Shown: positions 34,374 to 45,035 of the stretch, piece by piece
How the letters are laid out: each line of letters begins with the position of its first letter
Numbering within the stretch: the first letter of the stretch is position 1
Origin: Blepharisma stoltei
Lineage: Eukaryota; Ciliophora; Heterotrichea; Heterotrichida; Blepharismidae
NCBI GenBank assembly: GCA_914767885.1
Contig: CAJZBQ010000014.1
Coordinates: 744,001-808,000 of the forward strand
Direction of reading: 5' to 3'
DNA length: 64,000 bases
Program-made: the position numbers and the translations under genes
The notes under the pieces: model-generated
Databases searched by the model: none
What the model was told of the DNA's origin: nothing
What the model saw: the letters and a program-made list of their open reading frames with translations, nothing else

Positions 34374-35867
34374 ATGCAGAGAAGTTTCACAAGAAAACCT
34401 ACGATAATTAGAAGACGGACCAGAATTGTAACAAGGTCAACTATTGATAAAAATAAAGATCAAGATGATGCAGTGTCATCCTTTGCTGAAATCCTTTCAC
34501 TGTTGAAAACAGACCCAACTATCCGAACACAAAATTCTTTGAGGAAGCTTGAGACTCTGACAGAAAACGTCCCGTTTTTTGTGAAAATCAGAAAAGAGTA
34601 TGATGACATGGCACATCTGAATTGCTGCCAATATATGAGGTACCAATTTTTAAACAAAGGGGACTATGTATTTCACTTTGGTGATGATGGTGATTTGTTT
34701 TATATTATAATATACGGATCTGTAAAAGTTTTAGTTCCAACTCCTACTCCACATAATGAATATTTGCTTACTGAAGTATCCACTCTAGAGGCTGGCTCTG
34801 CATTTGGAGAGTTAGCATTAATTAAAAATCAGCCTAGAGCAGCTAGTATCCTATGTGCTGAAGACACACATTTCGCAACCTTAAATAAAAAAGACTATTT
34901 AAAGATCTTAGGTGAGCACGCTACGAGAAAGCTGGAAGACCTTGTTAAATTCCTAAGCGGCCTTCCAGCTTTTGAAAAATGAAACCTCAGTCAGCTGGTA
35001 AAGCTCAGCTACTATTTTACACAATCTACTTATAAGCGAAAACAGATCATCTATAAAGAAGGAGCTGAAGCTGATAACGTTTATATAGTCCGCCGAGGTG
35101 AAGTTCAGCTTTGCAAAGAACTAGAGCTCAAAGCTTCAAGCCCAACTCGGCTTGATGCTCATGGGCGGCCAATGCCTATAATAAAGCCCTACAGAAAACG
35201 ATGCGAAGCAAACATCGCGATAAAAGCACAAGGCGAAATTTTTGGGGACGAAGAAATAATTAAAGATATTCCTCGGATCACAACCTGCAAGTGCTTTTCT
35301 GATACAGTCACATTGCTAGTAATTTCTAAGCTTGAATTTAAGCGAAGAATCCGGAAAGAAGAGTCCCTCACACATTTTACAGAAAAATATAAACTTCAAG
35401 AGCAGACTAGAGAAAGATTGACTTCAGCAATAAGCGGAATAAAAATTCGAGATATGAGCTATACATTAGCTCAAAAATCAAGAGAATCTCTTGATGAACT
35501 TAATTTCTTTAGCATAGACCTTGAAGATGACAAGCGATCTACTATAACTTCTCTTAAAAAACTAAGCCCTACGCCAGAAGCACTTATTACATCAAGAACT
35601 CCTACAGCTTTAAATTCTACAAAGCATGAATTTTTCACTGAAAATTCGCTGGCCTGGAATAATAATTTGACGCCAAGATCAGTAAGGTCGACTATACCTT
35701 CTCCTTTAAGCTGGCCTAAAGAAAAATTCGATTTGTCGAAGAATAGAGTTAGAAGATTGAACTTAAAAATAAAATCGCAAAGAGAACTGAGATGTGACAA
35801 TGTAAAAAACATGTTGAGGGAATGCAGTATTTTAGGAGGAAAAGGAAGATTGAGGCGAAAGCGTTAA
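34374..35867 (+). CDS. Protein with two cyclic-nucleotide-binding domains, 497 aa
   Basis: TGA at 34980 is Trp (LPAFEKWNLSQLVKLS), joining two ORFs into 498 codons. The first cNMP-binding domain (about residues 85-195) has the phosphate-binding cassette FGELALIKNQPRAASI. The second (about 205-330) starts KRKQIIYKEGAEADNVYIV and has a degenerate cassette GEIFGDEEII...RITTCKCFSD lacking the usual Arg-Ala pair. The C-terminal 170 residues are basic and Ser/Thr-rich. The layout recalls a PKA regulatory subunit, but no inhibitor pseudosubstrate is visible at the N-terminus, so a PKA or PKG-like regulatory role is only inferred. Confidence 0.8.
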
Positions 35868-35917
35868 ATTCTGGTTAATTGAGTATTTTTTGTATGATAA
35901 ATTTAACCAATTTATTT

Positions 35918-36235
35918 TTATATATGTCGAGGCCGAACGTCGTAATAAAAGATCCCAAAAGCGCTGCCGTCAGAGCTGGAGCCGTCACTAGAGGATTCTA
36001 AATCACTGTGAGATTCCTGCCGTATTCTTCTGAACTGTAAAGCTTCATCTATGTCTAACTGAACTTCATTTGTTTGGTTATTAAGATTGATTAACATTTT
36101 TTCATACTCTGCTTTTACAGTTTCGCTAGGGCTTTTGTCGAGTTTGTACTTTAAAATTCGCTGCTGGCGCGTTAGAACACTTTCTTCCCATTTTAGACGA
36201 GCTATATCTTCCCTTATAAAATTCGGAATATCCAT
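35918..36235 (-). CDS. Hypothetical coiled-coil protein, 105 aa
   Basis: MDIPNFIREDIARLKWEESVL then long Glu/Lys/Gln-rich helix, ending in a Ser/Asp-rich stretch (SDLESSSDGSSSDGSAFG). No known domain. Tail-to-tail with the cNMP-binding gene. Confidence 0.5.
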   Translation of the reverse strand: MDIPNFIREDIARLKWEESVLTRQQRILKYKLDKSPSETVKAEYEKMLINLNNQTNEVQLDIDEALQFRRIRQESHSDLESSSDGSSSDGSAFGIFYYDVRPRHI

Positions 36236-36916
36236 ATTAAATTTACAGTAATCTTTTAGCTTAGAAATTGCTTACTGTTAGGATAATTGACTTTTTTAAA
36301 AGTCTTTTACTAATTCTTTAATTTTTAAAGTAAATTTTATTGATTAGATTGTTTTTATTTTATTTTAAGCAAGCAATTTATAAAATAATCTGCATGTATG
36401 AATCTAACAGACACTAATTTTCAATTGTGAAAGTTAATAAACCTATTTATCATTTTGTTAATTTTAGGTCATTTTAATTTTATCTGAGCTCAGGTGAAAT
36501 TTTTCCCAAGTTTTAATTTTTCAAAATCTAATTGCATAAGCTTATTTATTGAACTCCACGAATTTTTAGACGAAATATTTAAACATCATCTTTTGTTTTA
36601 AGGGAATAATTCCACAGCGCCCTTTTCTAACTCTCCTAATCATCTAAGAAAATTTAAAATTTTATTTCTCAAATAAAATAAAAGGACAAATATCCCCATC
36701 CCTCAAATTTCTGTTGAAAAAATAAGAAGTAAGTCACCACAGAATTTTCCTAAATGTCTATAGACAATATCAAGATTAACTCATAATTTACAATAAAACA
36801 AGACTTACAGAGATTAAAGCAGTCAATGCCAAGGACCAGATATAGTCTATCATACCCCTATGACAAGGATTGCGAACATGGGAAACAAGACAAGGTTTGT
36901 GTGTACGTTTAAAATA
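36236..36916. other. Intergenic, AT-rich
   Basis: Nothing supported. Confidence 0.5.
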
Positions 36917-37144
36917 TTACAAATTTTTTGCTTCTTCTACGATTTCTAATAGCCCAGGTGACATAGTATCACATGTATCTGGAGTCAGTTGGCCCGCACT
37001 TTCCTTAAAGAACGAACGGTTTGGAACGTTTTTTCCAAACTTCCTTAAGGAATACAATTTGTTATCTTCGAGCGGTTTAAGTATTATAAAGTTATATATT
37101 GGCGTCTCACGAGGAATTTCATCTATGCTTAGAATGCATCCCAT
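36917..37144 (-). CDS. Small predicted N-myristoylated protein, 75 aa
   Basis: The start is placed at MGCILSID rather than at the upstream ATG (37183), because Gly2-Cys3-Ser6 forms a myristoylation and palmitoylation signal. The core NKLYSLRKFGKNV resembles RKLYSIRIFTPDV of the small MGC protein at 62255, so it may be a distant, dispersed member of that family. Single short ORF; moderate confidence. Confidence 0.45.
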   Translation of the reverse strand: MGCILSIDEIPRETPIYNFIILKPLEDNKLYSLRKFGKNVPNRSFFKESAGQLTPDTCDTMSPGLLEIVEEAKNL

Positions 37145-38039
37145 TTTTAATATTATATCCGAACCATAAATCAATAGAATCACCTATACCTAATTGCGGT
37201 GAATAAAAGCATTCATATGGCCTTATCTTACTTTACATATAAAAATAGGTAGTCATGAGTTTTATTTATTATAATTAGATATAGAAAGATGGAATCGGAA
37301 ACTTTGACTACTGGATCTTAGTAAAATAAAGATTAAGAAGCAAATTTTTATAAATAAAATTAGGGAATTAAAAAATTGGCATTGGAGATTGGAAGGATAG
37401 GATATTGAAATTTGGACTGGGAGAGGAGGGAAAGGAAAAATTTAGGAAATTTTAGGGAAATGGAGGAAGGGTTGGTGAAGAAATGAAGGAATTTGAAGTG
37501 ATGGAGTTACTTTTTAGGGTTTATTGTTAATAAATCAATATTTTGTGGCTGGTTTAGAAAAGAACCATATTTTTTAAAGCTCCTCAGAAAATGGAAGGGG
37601 TTTCACAGAAAACTGTTTTAGCAAAAATAAGATAGCATTGTAGTATATATGCATACATTTCGAAATGGTTATACTTCATTTGGTTAATTAAATGATATAA
37701 TAATTACTGTAATTTTTGAAATTTAGAATTCAATTTACAAAAGTATAATCAATTAACCAAAATATAAATTTCAACTTTAATAAGTGTAAAAATAAATAAC
37801 ACCTTTATAATTATATATTAATCAATATAGCCCGAGCACTGTTTTGGCTTGAGATTCCTTTTCTTCCCAGCGGTAAAATAGGAGTTGATTCATCAACTTA
37901 TGTTATGCAAACCAAAGCCCCAAATAGCAAAAAACCTGCAGCAAGTGGTTCTGTCATTTAGGGAGATGGTATGGCCAATATAAATTTTCTTAAGCTTTTC
38001 TCTGTTATAAAGAATGGGAAGCCCCAGCCAAAATTGTGC
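37145..38039. other. Intergenic
   Basis: About 0.9 kb of AT-rich DNA with a purine-rich stretch at 37390-37500 (GGAGAGGAGGGAAAGG type). No gene or repeat recognised. Confidence 0.45.
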
Positions 38040-38537
38040 TTAGGCTATACCCATTTGCAGCTTCTTGATCTCTTTAAGCTGTTTTTCAATTGTATACATA
38101 ATATCCAAATCGATATTTTCTTCCATCTTATCAATTTGATTTTCTCCCAAGCCTAATTCTTCTATTTGCTTATTTATTTTTTCCATTTCTTCATCAAAAT
38201 TCAACTCATTATAATCCTCTGTGTTTTTCTTAATGCTTTCTTCACAATCCAAACATTTCTCTATTTTTTTAAATTTATTCATTTTTGCCATCCCTTTAGA
38301 TTTTCTATCTAAAACCCAAGGACTAATATAGTTTCTTCCATCTATTTTTATATCAATTCTTGACGATCCAGCTGGTTCTTCTATTAATTTCGATTTTAAT
38401 TGATTTATGTATTGGACATTTCCAAACCCAGGGAATTCATCATTTTCAGCTTGAATTGGCATAGGTTCTGGGATTATTTTTTCCTCATTTCTTAAATAAG
38501 TCGCCCAGCACACCCCTAATAGCAGCAAAATCTTCAT
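38040..38537 (-). CDS. Secreted or luminal hypothetical protein, 165 aa
   Basis: MKILLLLGVCWATYLRN is a compact signal peptide. The mature part is Glu/Lys/Asn-rich and helical toward the C-terminus (NFDEEMEKINKQIEELGLGE). One CLDCEES cysteine pair. No family recognised. Divergent from NAT10, with 89 bp between start codons. Confidence 0.55.
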   Translation of the reverse strand: MKILLLLGVCWATYLRNEEKIIPEPMPIQAENDEFPGFGNVQYINQLKSKLIEEPAGSSRIDIKIDGRNYISPWVLDRKSKGMAKMNKFKKIEKCLDCEESIKKNTEDYNELNFDEEMEKINKQIEELGLGENQIDKMEENIDLDIMYTIEKQLKEIKKLQMGIA

Positions 38538-38626
38538 TTAATTTAATAATTCCGTTAGCTTAACTAACTAAAATGGCTATTTCTCACTATCCTAGGAAAA
38601 TGGGATATTTTACCATATTTTAAGAC

Positions 38627-41284
38627 ATGAAGATTAAGCTTGACAGCCGAATAAAAACTTTGGTAGAAAACTGCGTTAAGCTTAAGCAGCGAAGCATGTT
38701 TGTGATTGTTGGAGACCGTGGCCGTGATCGTGTGGCTGATTTGCATTTATTGCTTTCAAGGACTGATCTAAAAGTGAAGCCTTCAGTGTTATGATGCTAC
38801 TCAAAAGACCTGGGTTTTAGCTCACACAAGAAAAAACGTATGAAGCAAATTAAAAAGCTGCAACAGCATGGACAATGGGACCAAGAAGTAGATGACCCTT
38901 TTGAACTATTTATATCATCCACACAACTTAGATTTTGCTATTATAAAGACTCGCATAAAGTATTGGGAAATACGTTTAGTGCTGTAGTCTTGCAAGATTT
39001 TGAAGCTTTGAATCCAAATCTGTTGTGTAGGACGGTAGAAACAGTAGAAGGGGGAGGAATGATTATCATTTTGCTTAAAACCATGACAAGCTTAAAGCAG
39101 CTTTATGCAATGACAATGGATGTTCATGAAAGATATAGAACACCATCTCATAATGCAGTAGACCCAAGATTCAACGAAAGGTTTATTTTAAGCTTAACTG
39201 TATGCTCAAATTGCCTTGTCATGGATGATGAATTCAACATATTAAATATCACAAATCACCCTATAGAAGAAAAAGATGCTATAGAAACACCAGAAGACTT
39301 ACAATTAAAAGACTTAAAAACATCACTTGAAGGCACTTTTCCTATTGGTAATTTAATGGCCAAAGTTAAAACTCTAGATCAAGGAAATGTGACAATGCAA
39401 ATTGTATCAAGCTTAGTCGATAAAGAACAACTAACCTTTGCTATAACAGCAGCAAGAGGAAGAGGAAAATCTGCTGCTCTTGGGCTAGCTGTTTCTGCTG
39501 CAGTTTCTATTGGCTATTCAAATATTTTAGTTACCGCGCCTTCCCCAGAAAATCTTCACGCATTTTTCCAATTTCTCTTTATTGGACTTAATGCTTTAGG
39601 CTACGAAGAGCACCAACATTACGAAGTCCAAAGAGGCTCAAAAGAGCATAAAAAATCAGTGTTAAGAGTCACTATAAATAAAACCCACACACAAATAATA
39701 AGATATATCACTGTAAATTCCACCCACATCCAAACAGATTTACTGGTAATTGATGAAGCTGCTGCTATACCTTTGCCATTTGTGAAAAGAATGCTGGGGC
39801 ATTATCCAGTTTTAATGTCCTCAACAGTGCATGGTTATGAAGGAACAGGCCGTGCTTTATCATTAAAGCTTTTTAATGACTTAAAAACCAGAAATCTGAA
39901 GCAGCTAAAAATGACAGCACCAATAAGATACTCTTTGAATGATCCTATAGAAAAATGGCTTACAGATTTGCTGTGCTTAGAAGCTACCACACCTTATCCT
40001 TTAGCTTCAGCCCCTCCTCATCCTTCCCATTGTTCTCTGTATTTAGTAAACCGAGATACTTTATTTTCATTCCATAGAGCTTCCGAGCTATTTTTGCACA
40101 AAATGATGTCATTATTTGTGTCATCACATTATAGGAACTCTCCAAATGACCTTCAGATGATTTCTGATGCACCTTCACACCTATTATTTGTGCTTTTAGG
40201 GCCTATTGACCCAAATAATCCAGCTTTACCAGACGTATTATGTGCAGTTCAAGTAGCACTAGAAGGGAAAATTAATAGAGCAAGGGTCCAAAAAGAGCTA
40301 GAGAAAGGAAAAGCAGGAAGTGGGGATTTAGTCCCTTGGACAGTCTCAGAGTATTATCAAGATGCATCTTTTGGGGAATTGACTGGAGCTAGAGTGATAA
40401 GAATTGCTACACATCCAGACTTGCAGAAAATGGGATATGGCACTAAAGCTCTAGAAGAGCTAGAAAAATATTTTAAAAAAGAACTGTTTGTAGCAGAAAG
40501 AGAAAAGATTGAACAAATGGATGAAGATGAAAGAGAAAATGAAGGACTGATTAATGAAGAAATCAAGCCTAAAAAATGTGTGCAGCCGCTGCTACAGAAA
40601 TTAAGTGAAAGCTCCCCACAAGAAGTTGAATATTTAAGTGTAGCTTATGGGCTAAACCAGCAGCTTTATAAATTCTGGGATAATTCAGGCTTTAAAACAG
40701 TTTACATAAAGCAAAAATCAAGTGATATCACAGGCGAATATTCCACGATTATGCTTAAAAGCATTACTGATGTTGATTTTTCATCATTTTATAATGACTT
40801 TAAGCGAAGATTCCAATACTTGCTTGGCTTTGAGTTCAAAACTTTGCCAGCAGCGCTTGGACTTAAAATCTTAGACCATAAAATAGGTCAGGATTGCTCT
40901 GAAGAAACCCTTCAGCACTTTGTTAGCCTTTATGATCTTAAGCGTCTTGAAGCTTTTTGCAAGAAATTGATTGATTATCACTTAATTCTTGACCTCTTGC
41001 CAAGACTTGCTGACCTTTACTTTTGCGGCCAACTAAATATCCCTTTTTCAAATTTACAAAAAAATATTTTAATCGCAATTGCTCTGCAAAGAAAAGAATT
41101 TGAACATCTCCCTCCAGAGCTGGACTTGCCAACTTCACAATTAGTGCTTTTATTTAACAAAATTGTTAAAATTTTGACTGATCATATAAGAAAAATTTTT
41201 GAGAAAAGTGTTGAAGAGACAATTCCTAAAAATGCTGAAGAAAATGAAGAAAACCCAACAAAACACATAAAACTAAGTGAATAG
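38627..41284 (+). CDS. NAT10: RNA cytidine acetyltransferase (NAT10/Kre33/TmcA family), 885 aa
   Basis: Start ATG 38627 gives MKIKLDSRIKTLVENCVKLK, RSMFVIVGDRGRDRV and PSVLWCYSKDLGFSSHKKKR, the family N-terminus, only when TGA at 38792 is read as Trp. Then a helicase-like ATPase with Walker A GRGKSAALGLA (about residue 277) and DEAAAIPLP (about 376), a GNAT domain with the acetyl-CoA loop KMGYGTKALEEL (about 600) and the C-terminal tRNA-binding region. It acetylates cytidine in 18S rRNA and tRNA in the nucleolus. At 885 residues it is shorter than yeast or human homologues (about 1030-1060), mainly at the basic C-terminus. No introns or IESs. Confidence 0.95.
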
Positions 41285-41517
41285 ATAATGATTTCTTTAT
41301 AATTTAATAGTTTTTAAAGATTTTTAGGTATAAAATAGAAGGTAAAAATTAAAAAATAAGTCAGAGAATACAAACTTATCATCAAGGAACAGGTTCTCAG
41401 TACGTTCTCATCATTCAATCTATATAAGCTTTTGTCTCTTGCAATAGCTAATCCTTAAGCCATAAATAAAAATTATAAATATGGTAATTTTTACAAATCT
41501 AAGGTAAATTACCTTAA

Positions 41518-42221
41518 TTATCTAAACAAGCTATTTTTAACTCTTATTATTTTTTGATTAAAAGCTGGGTTTCTAGGATATATAGCAGGATCTGAAGAAA
41601 TCTTTCCTGCTTTGTTGTGAGGTTTTTGTAATTTTAGGTCCTGGTTTTCTCTTTTTAATTTTTCAATTTCTTGGCCTTTTACTTCGAGCTCCTTATTTAA
41701 TTTTTGGATTTCAAGCTTTTGAGTATTTTATAATGGCTCCATGTCAAATAACAGTGGATTTTTGACAGCATATACATTTCATCGAAATTTAACAGGTTTT
41801 TTCGGTCAAATGTCTCAATATCAACATGTTTCAACTAATTTTTTACCAAAAGTACTTTGGTGAAATGCACACTATTAAAAGTACTATCATTGGATCTGCA
41901 CCCATTTATAATATTCAAATAATATTTTTCAGTTGCAGTCATGGTTACTCGAATATTTCCATCGGACTCTGAAAATAATTTTTCTGGAGGTTGATTTTTA
42001 TCAACACTTTTACTCCGCCTATGGTTTATTAATCGCCAGACCTTTTTTAAAGGACTTGTCTGATGTTCGAGTATAAGAGAAGAATTTAAACTCGCTGGAT
42101 GAGTCGGGTCTTGGGTTTTGTAAATTTTGGTTTCTTCTTCAGAAGGTGCAACGTAAGACTGATTTCTCTTGTGGTAAGAATTAGAATGAGGAGTTTGCTT
42201 TCGTGAAGGGAAGTAGCTCAT
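41518..42221 (-). CDS. Hypothetical protein with C-terminal coiled coil, 181 aa after IES removal
   Basis: MSYFPSRKQTPHSNSYHKRN.. is basic and Ser-rich (residues 1-110). Removing IES 41724-41883 joins NDST to QKLEIQKLNKELEVKGQE.., a coiled coil, ending at TAA 41518 (182 codons). Without removal the ORF ends in element-derived sequence (VLLVKN). No known domain. Confidence 0.6.
41724..41883. other. IES, 158 bp removed
   Basis: Ends TATTTTATAATGG and (reverse complement) TACTTTTAATAGTG; TA in phase 3-1 on both sides of the minus-strand frame. Confidence 0.65.
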
Positions 42222-42607
42222 TGTTTATTATTTCATTTTAATAAAATAAGGACTCGTATGGCTGCATAATCATTATGGTTTCGAAATATTAAGAAATTTG
42301 AGCTGAATCAGATTAAATAGGAAGTTTTGTTTATGCGAAACAGATACTTTTTTTTGGGCATTTTTATTTGCGAAAAACTATTGGAGAAACATTGGAAGAG
42401 GATAAGGGAAAAGTGGCTGAAAAAGAGTGTATATTAAAAAATGAATAATAATTTTGATTTTGCATTTCTATTGAGGATATATGAATAAATAAAGCCTGTG
42501 AAGAGAGATTTTGTGTGAAAGAGTCAATAAAAGTTTTACTGATATTATATATGAAAATATGATGGAAAAATTAAAAAATTCTGTATAATTTTCTAAATCA
42601 TAAATAT
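42222..42607. other. Intergenic, AT-rich
   Basis: Nothing supported before the retroposon that starts at 42622. Confidence 0.5.
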
Positions 42608-42621
42608 TATGCTTGGAAGCC

Positions 42622-43060
42622 TTAGTTCTTAGTTAAGATTATAGAGAAGCTCCATATAATATCTTATAAGGGTATTTTTATCTACCTGCTTCATTACTGC
42701 CTTCCGTCTGCCTATCCGCTACGCATATGCAACCATGCAGCACGCCTGAATTGGATTGTACTTCCAGAAAATTTGAGTTGTCGACCAAGATGGAACTCAC
42801 ACAATTGCCAGTATTGCACTAGGATATTGCACGATTGGTCAGAGACCTTGCTAGCCTTACCTTCCCTTTCGAACCCCAAGTTTACATCTTCTCCAAGTAA
42901 AATCATGATCTGGAATTAGTTGCGGTCGGCCTAATCGACAAGTTAAACATATACGAATGCACATTACCGAGCGTCATCCTCCCTTAAGTAAAGTCCCTGG
43001 GTTTCCCAAGCTACAAGCTTTAAGAGGGTAAATTAGCTCGTCATGCCATTGTAATGATAC
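42622..43060 (-). mobile_element. SINE-like retroposon in intergenic DNA, TSD TATGYTTGGAAGCC
   Basis: 14-bp duplications at 42608 and 43061 with one C/T difference. Tail TTAGTTCTTAGTTAAGATTA at the left. Contains GCACGATTGGTC and CTTGCTAGCCTTACCTTCCC blocks related to the 29468 and 56439 elements. GC-rich against an AT-rich surround. Confidence 0.8.
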
Positions 43061-43228
43061 TATGTTTGGAAGCCAAAAGTTATTTTGCTCCTTTACTGAG
43101 GGCGGATGATTATTTCAATCTTTTTACTAACTTACAGAGGGATAAACTAAGTATAATAAGTTAGGCTGGCTTTGATTAAGCATTTTAAATTTAATTTCAT
43201 TTTGAAATCAGAAAAAATTAATAGAAAA

Positions 43229-44686
43229 ATGACGACCCTTGATTTCGAGAAATTTCCAGAATCCCTCGATCCTTCATCCTATTCATATGATGAAAAGGTT
43301 TCCACTAACACATCACCTTTTGAAAGTGAAGATCTCAACGACGACTTATCTCTTCACAACATTGATTTAGATTTTCGTATTCCAGCATCAGTAGACTCCT
43401 GGCCCGCTCATAGTTCGTTAAGTTTAGGCTTAGACTACAATCCTATTGACTCTACCCCTACATATCTTTGTACAATTTGCCAGAAAAATATTGTAAAATT
43501 CGAAGACCCTCTACAAATTCCTAAAAAACGTAAAAGATTTGATGATATCCCAATTCTTCCTTCCATGCAAGTTTGTGAAGAATGTCGAGCAATGGACTTA
43601 GCGAGCTTAAAAGACAAAGAAATTCCGGAAAAGTCCAAAAGAGTCGTCAAAAGAGAGCATGCAAAACGCAGAGCAATGGAAAGTGAAGCTGTTAACAAGC
43701 TCAAAGAAGAACAGAAAAAGTTGCAAGAAATCTGTAAAGATCTTGTTGCGTGGAAAAGCAAATGGTCTCTATTTTACTGCCGAATTTTTTTTTCTCTAAA
43801 AAATGCAGAAAAATGTAATAAAAAAGCTGAAATAAAATTTGCAGAAAATCAGGGAAAAGGAATGATCAGTTGTTTTCCATGCAAGCCCAAAGATCTCCCA
43901 GACGCTGAGAGAAAAAGGCAGCAGCAGATGATCAGAAACAGAATTTCAGCCCAGCAAAGCAGAGATAGGAAAAAGCAATACATTTCGCTGATCGAAGATG
44001 AGAATTCGCAGCTGAAAAAACAAAATTCGTGCTTACAACATAAAGTTATGCAGTTACAAGCAGAAAATGACTATTTGAAAAATCAATTAGCAAGCATACA
44101 TATGAGTGATAGCAGCTCAAATTATTCAAAAATTACAAAAGCTGCTGGGCTAGCATTTGCTGCGATGATTTCAGTCATGATGATCATGAATCTTTCTATT
44201 GATAATTCAAGCCAAAACACTGCATTACAATTATCAAGCGGTAGAAAACTTGTAGAAACCACAAATTTCATTAGTGAGTACACAAATCCCCAAGAAGAAA
44301 TATCAGAAAAAGCAATAGGTGTTATAAATTCACAGCTCCAAAAATACACCCCTGTCCAATTCCATGAAACAGATTTCATTGACATTCGGCAGGAGCGCAT
44401 CAAAAAGTCAAGCATAAAATCTAGCCTTAGAGCGCTTGGTGCCAGCGATCCATGCTCTCGACAGATGATGCAAGAAGTTTCTAAAGGATCTTTAACAACG
44501 CTGTTTTGCCCTGCAGTCCAAGTTTTCTGGGAAAATGACCAAGAAGTGCCCAGCCTGCAAAATTTGCAAGTGATTATGCCACTTGATAATTTGCCAAGCT
44601 TAGCACCAGCAAAGATAGACCCTGACAAAAATTATCTGGTCGAGCTCATGTGCAAAGTGACGGATGTTAATCTATTGCCAGCTTAA
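43229..44686 (+). CDS. Membrane-anchored bZIP transcription factor (ATF6/CREB3-like layout), 485 aa
   Basis: Start taken at MTTLDFEKFPES (43229); an upstream ATG adds 19 residues. Residues about 80-118 carry CxxC pairs (CTICQ, CEEC) that could bind zinc. The bZIP basic region QQMIRNRISAQQSRDRKKQY (about 230-250) has the canonical N..(S/A)A..(S)R core and is followed by a leucine zipper to about 290. A hydrophobic segment (GLAFAAMISVMMIMNLSI, about 305-324) then leaves about 160 residues C-terminal. DNA-binding domain plus TM plus luminal domain is the layout of ER-tethered factors released by proteolysis in stress responses; that mode is inferred. Confidence 0.85.
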   Translation: MTTLDFEKFPESLDPSSYSYDEKVSTNTSPFESEDLNDDLSLHNIDLDFRIPASVDSWPAHSSLSLGLDYNPIDSTPTYLCTICQKNIVKFEDPLQIPKKRKRFDDIPILPSMQVCEECRAMDLASLKDKEIPEKSKRVVKREHAKRRAMESEAVNKLKEEQKKLQEICKDLVAWKSKWSLFYCRIFFSLKNAEKCNKKAEIKFAENQGKGMISCFPCKPKDLPDAERKRQQQMIRNRISAQQSRDRKKQYISLIEDENSQLKKQNSCLQHKVMQLQAENDYLKNQLASIHMSDSSSNYSKITKAAGLAFAAMISVMMIMNLSIDNSSQNTALQLSSGRKLVETTNFISEYTNPQEEISEKAIGVINSQLQKYTPVQFHETDFIDIRQERIKKSSIKSSLRALGASDPCSRQMMQEVSKGSLTTLFCPAVQVFWENDQEVPSLQNLQVIMPLDNLPSLAPAKIDPDKNYLVELMCKVTDVNLLPA

Positions 44687-45035
44687 TAGATAATTTAGGG
44701 TATTTAAGTTTATAGTAATCTGTGGATAATTTTAAAGCGCTGCTGTATAAGCTGAGGAATCTAGCTTTCCTTATGGAATTTATGGTAAAACTTAGTGCTG
44801 GCATATCAGCTCAGCCTAAGAGCTTTATTTCTCAAATTTATTGTGTAAGCAGCTATATTTACTAGAAACATAGGCTGCATTTGCTATTGCATAACTGTCC
44901 CCCATCAAATCAATAAGAAAGACGGTCCTTTTGATGCTTTACATCGCCATTTACATTTATGATTATAAGCCTCAATTTTCTTAATTTATTCTAATTATTT
45001 TGTATCGATTTTAAATCATCATACAATAATTATCA
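44687..45035. other. Intergenic between convergent genes
   Basis: No feature recognised. Confidence 0.5.
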
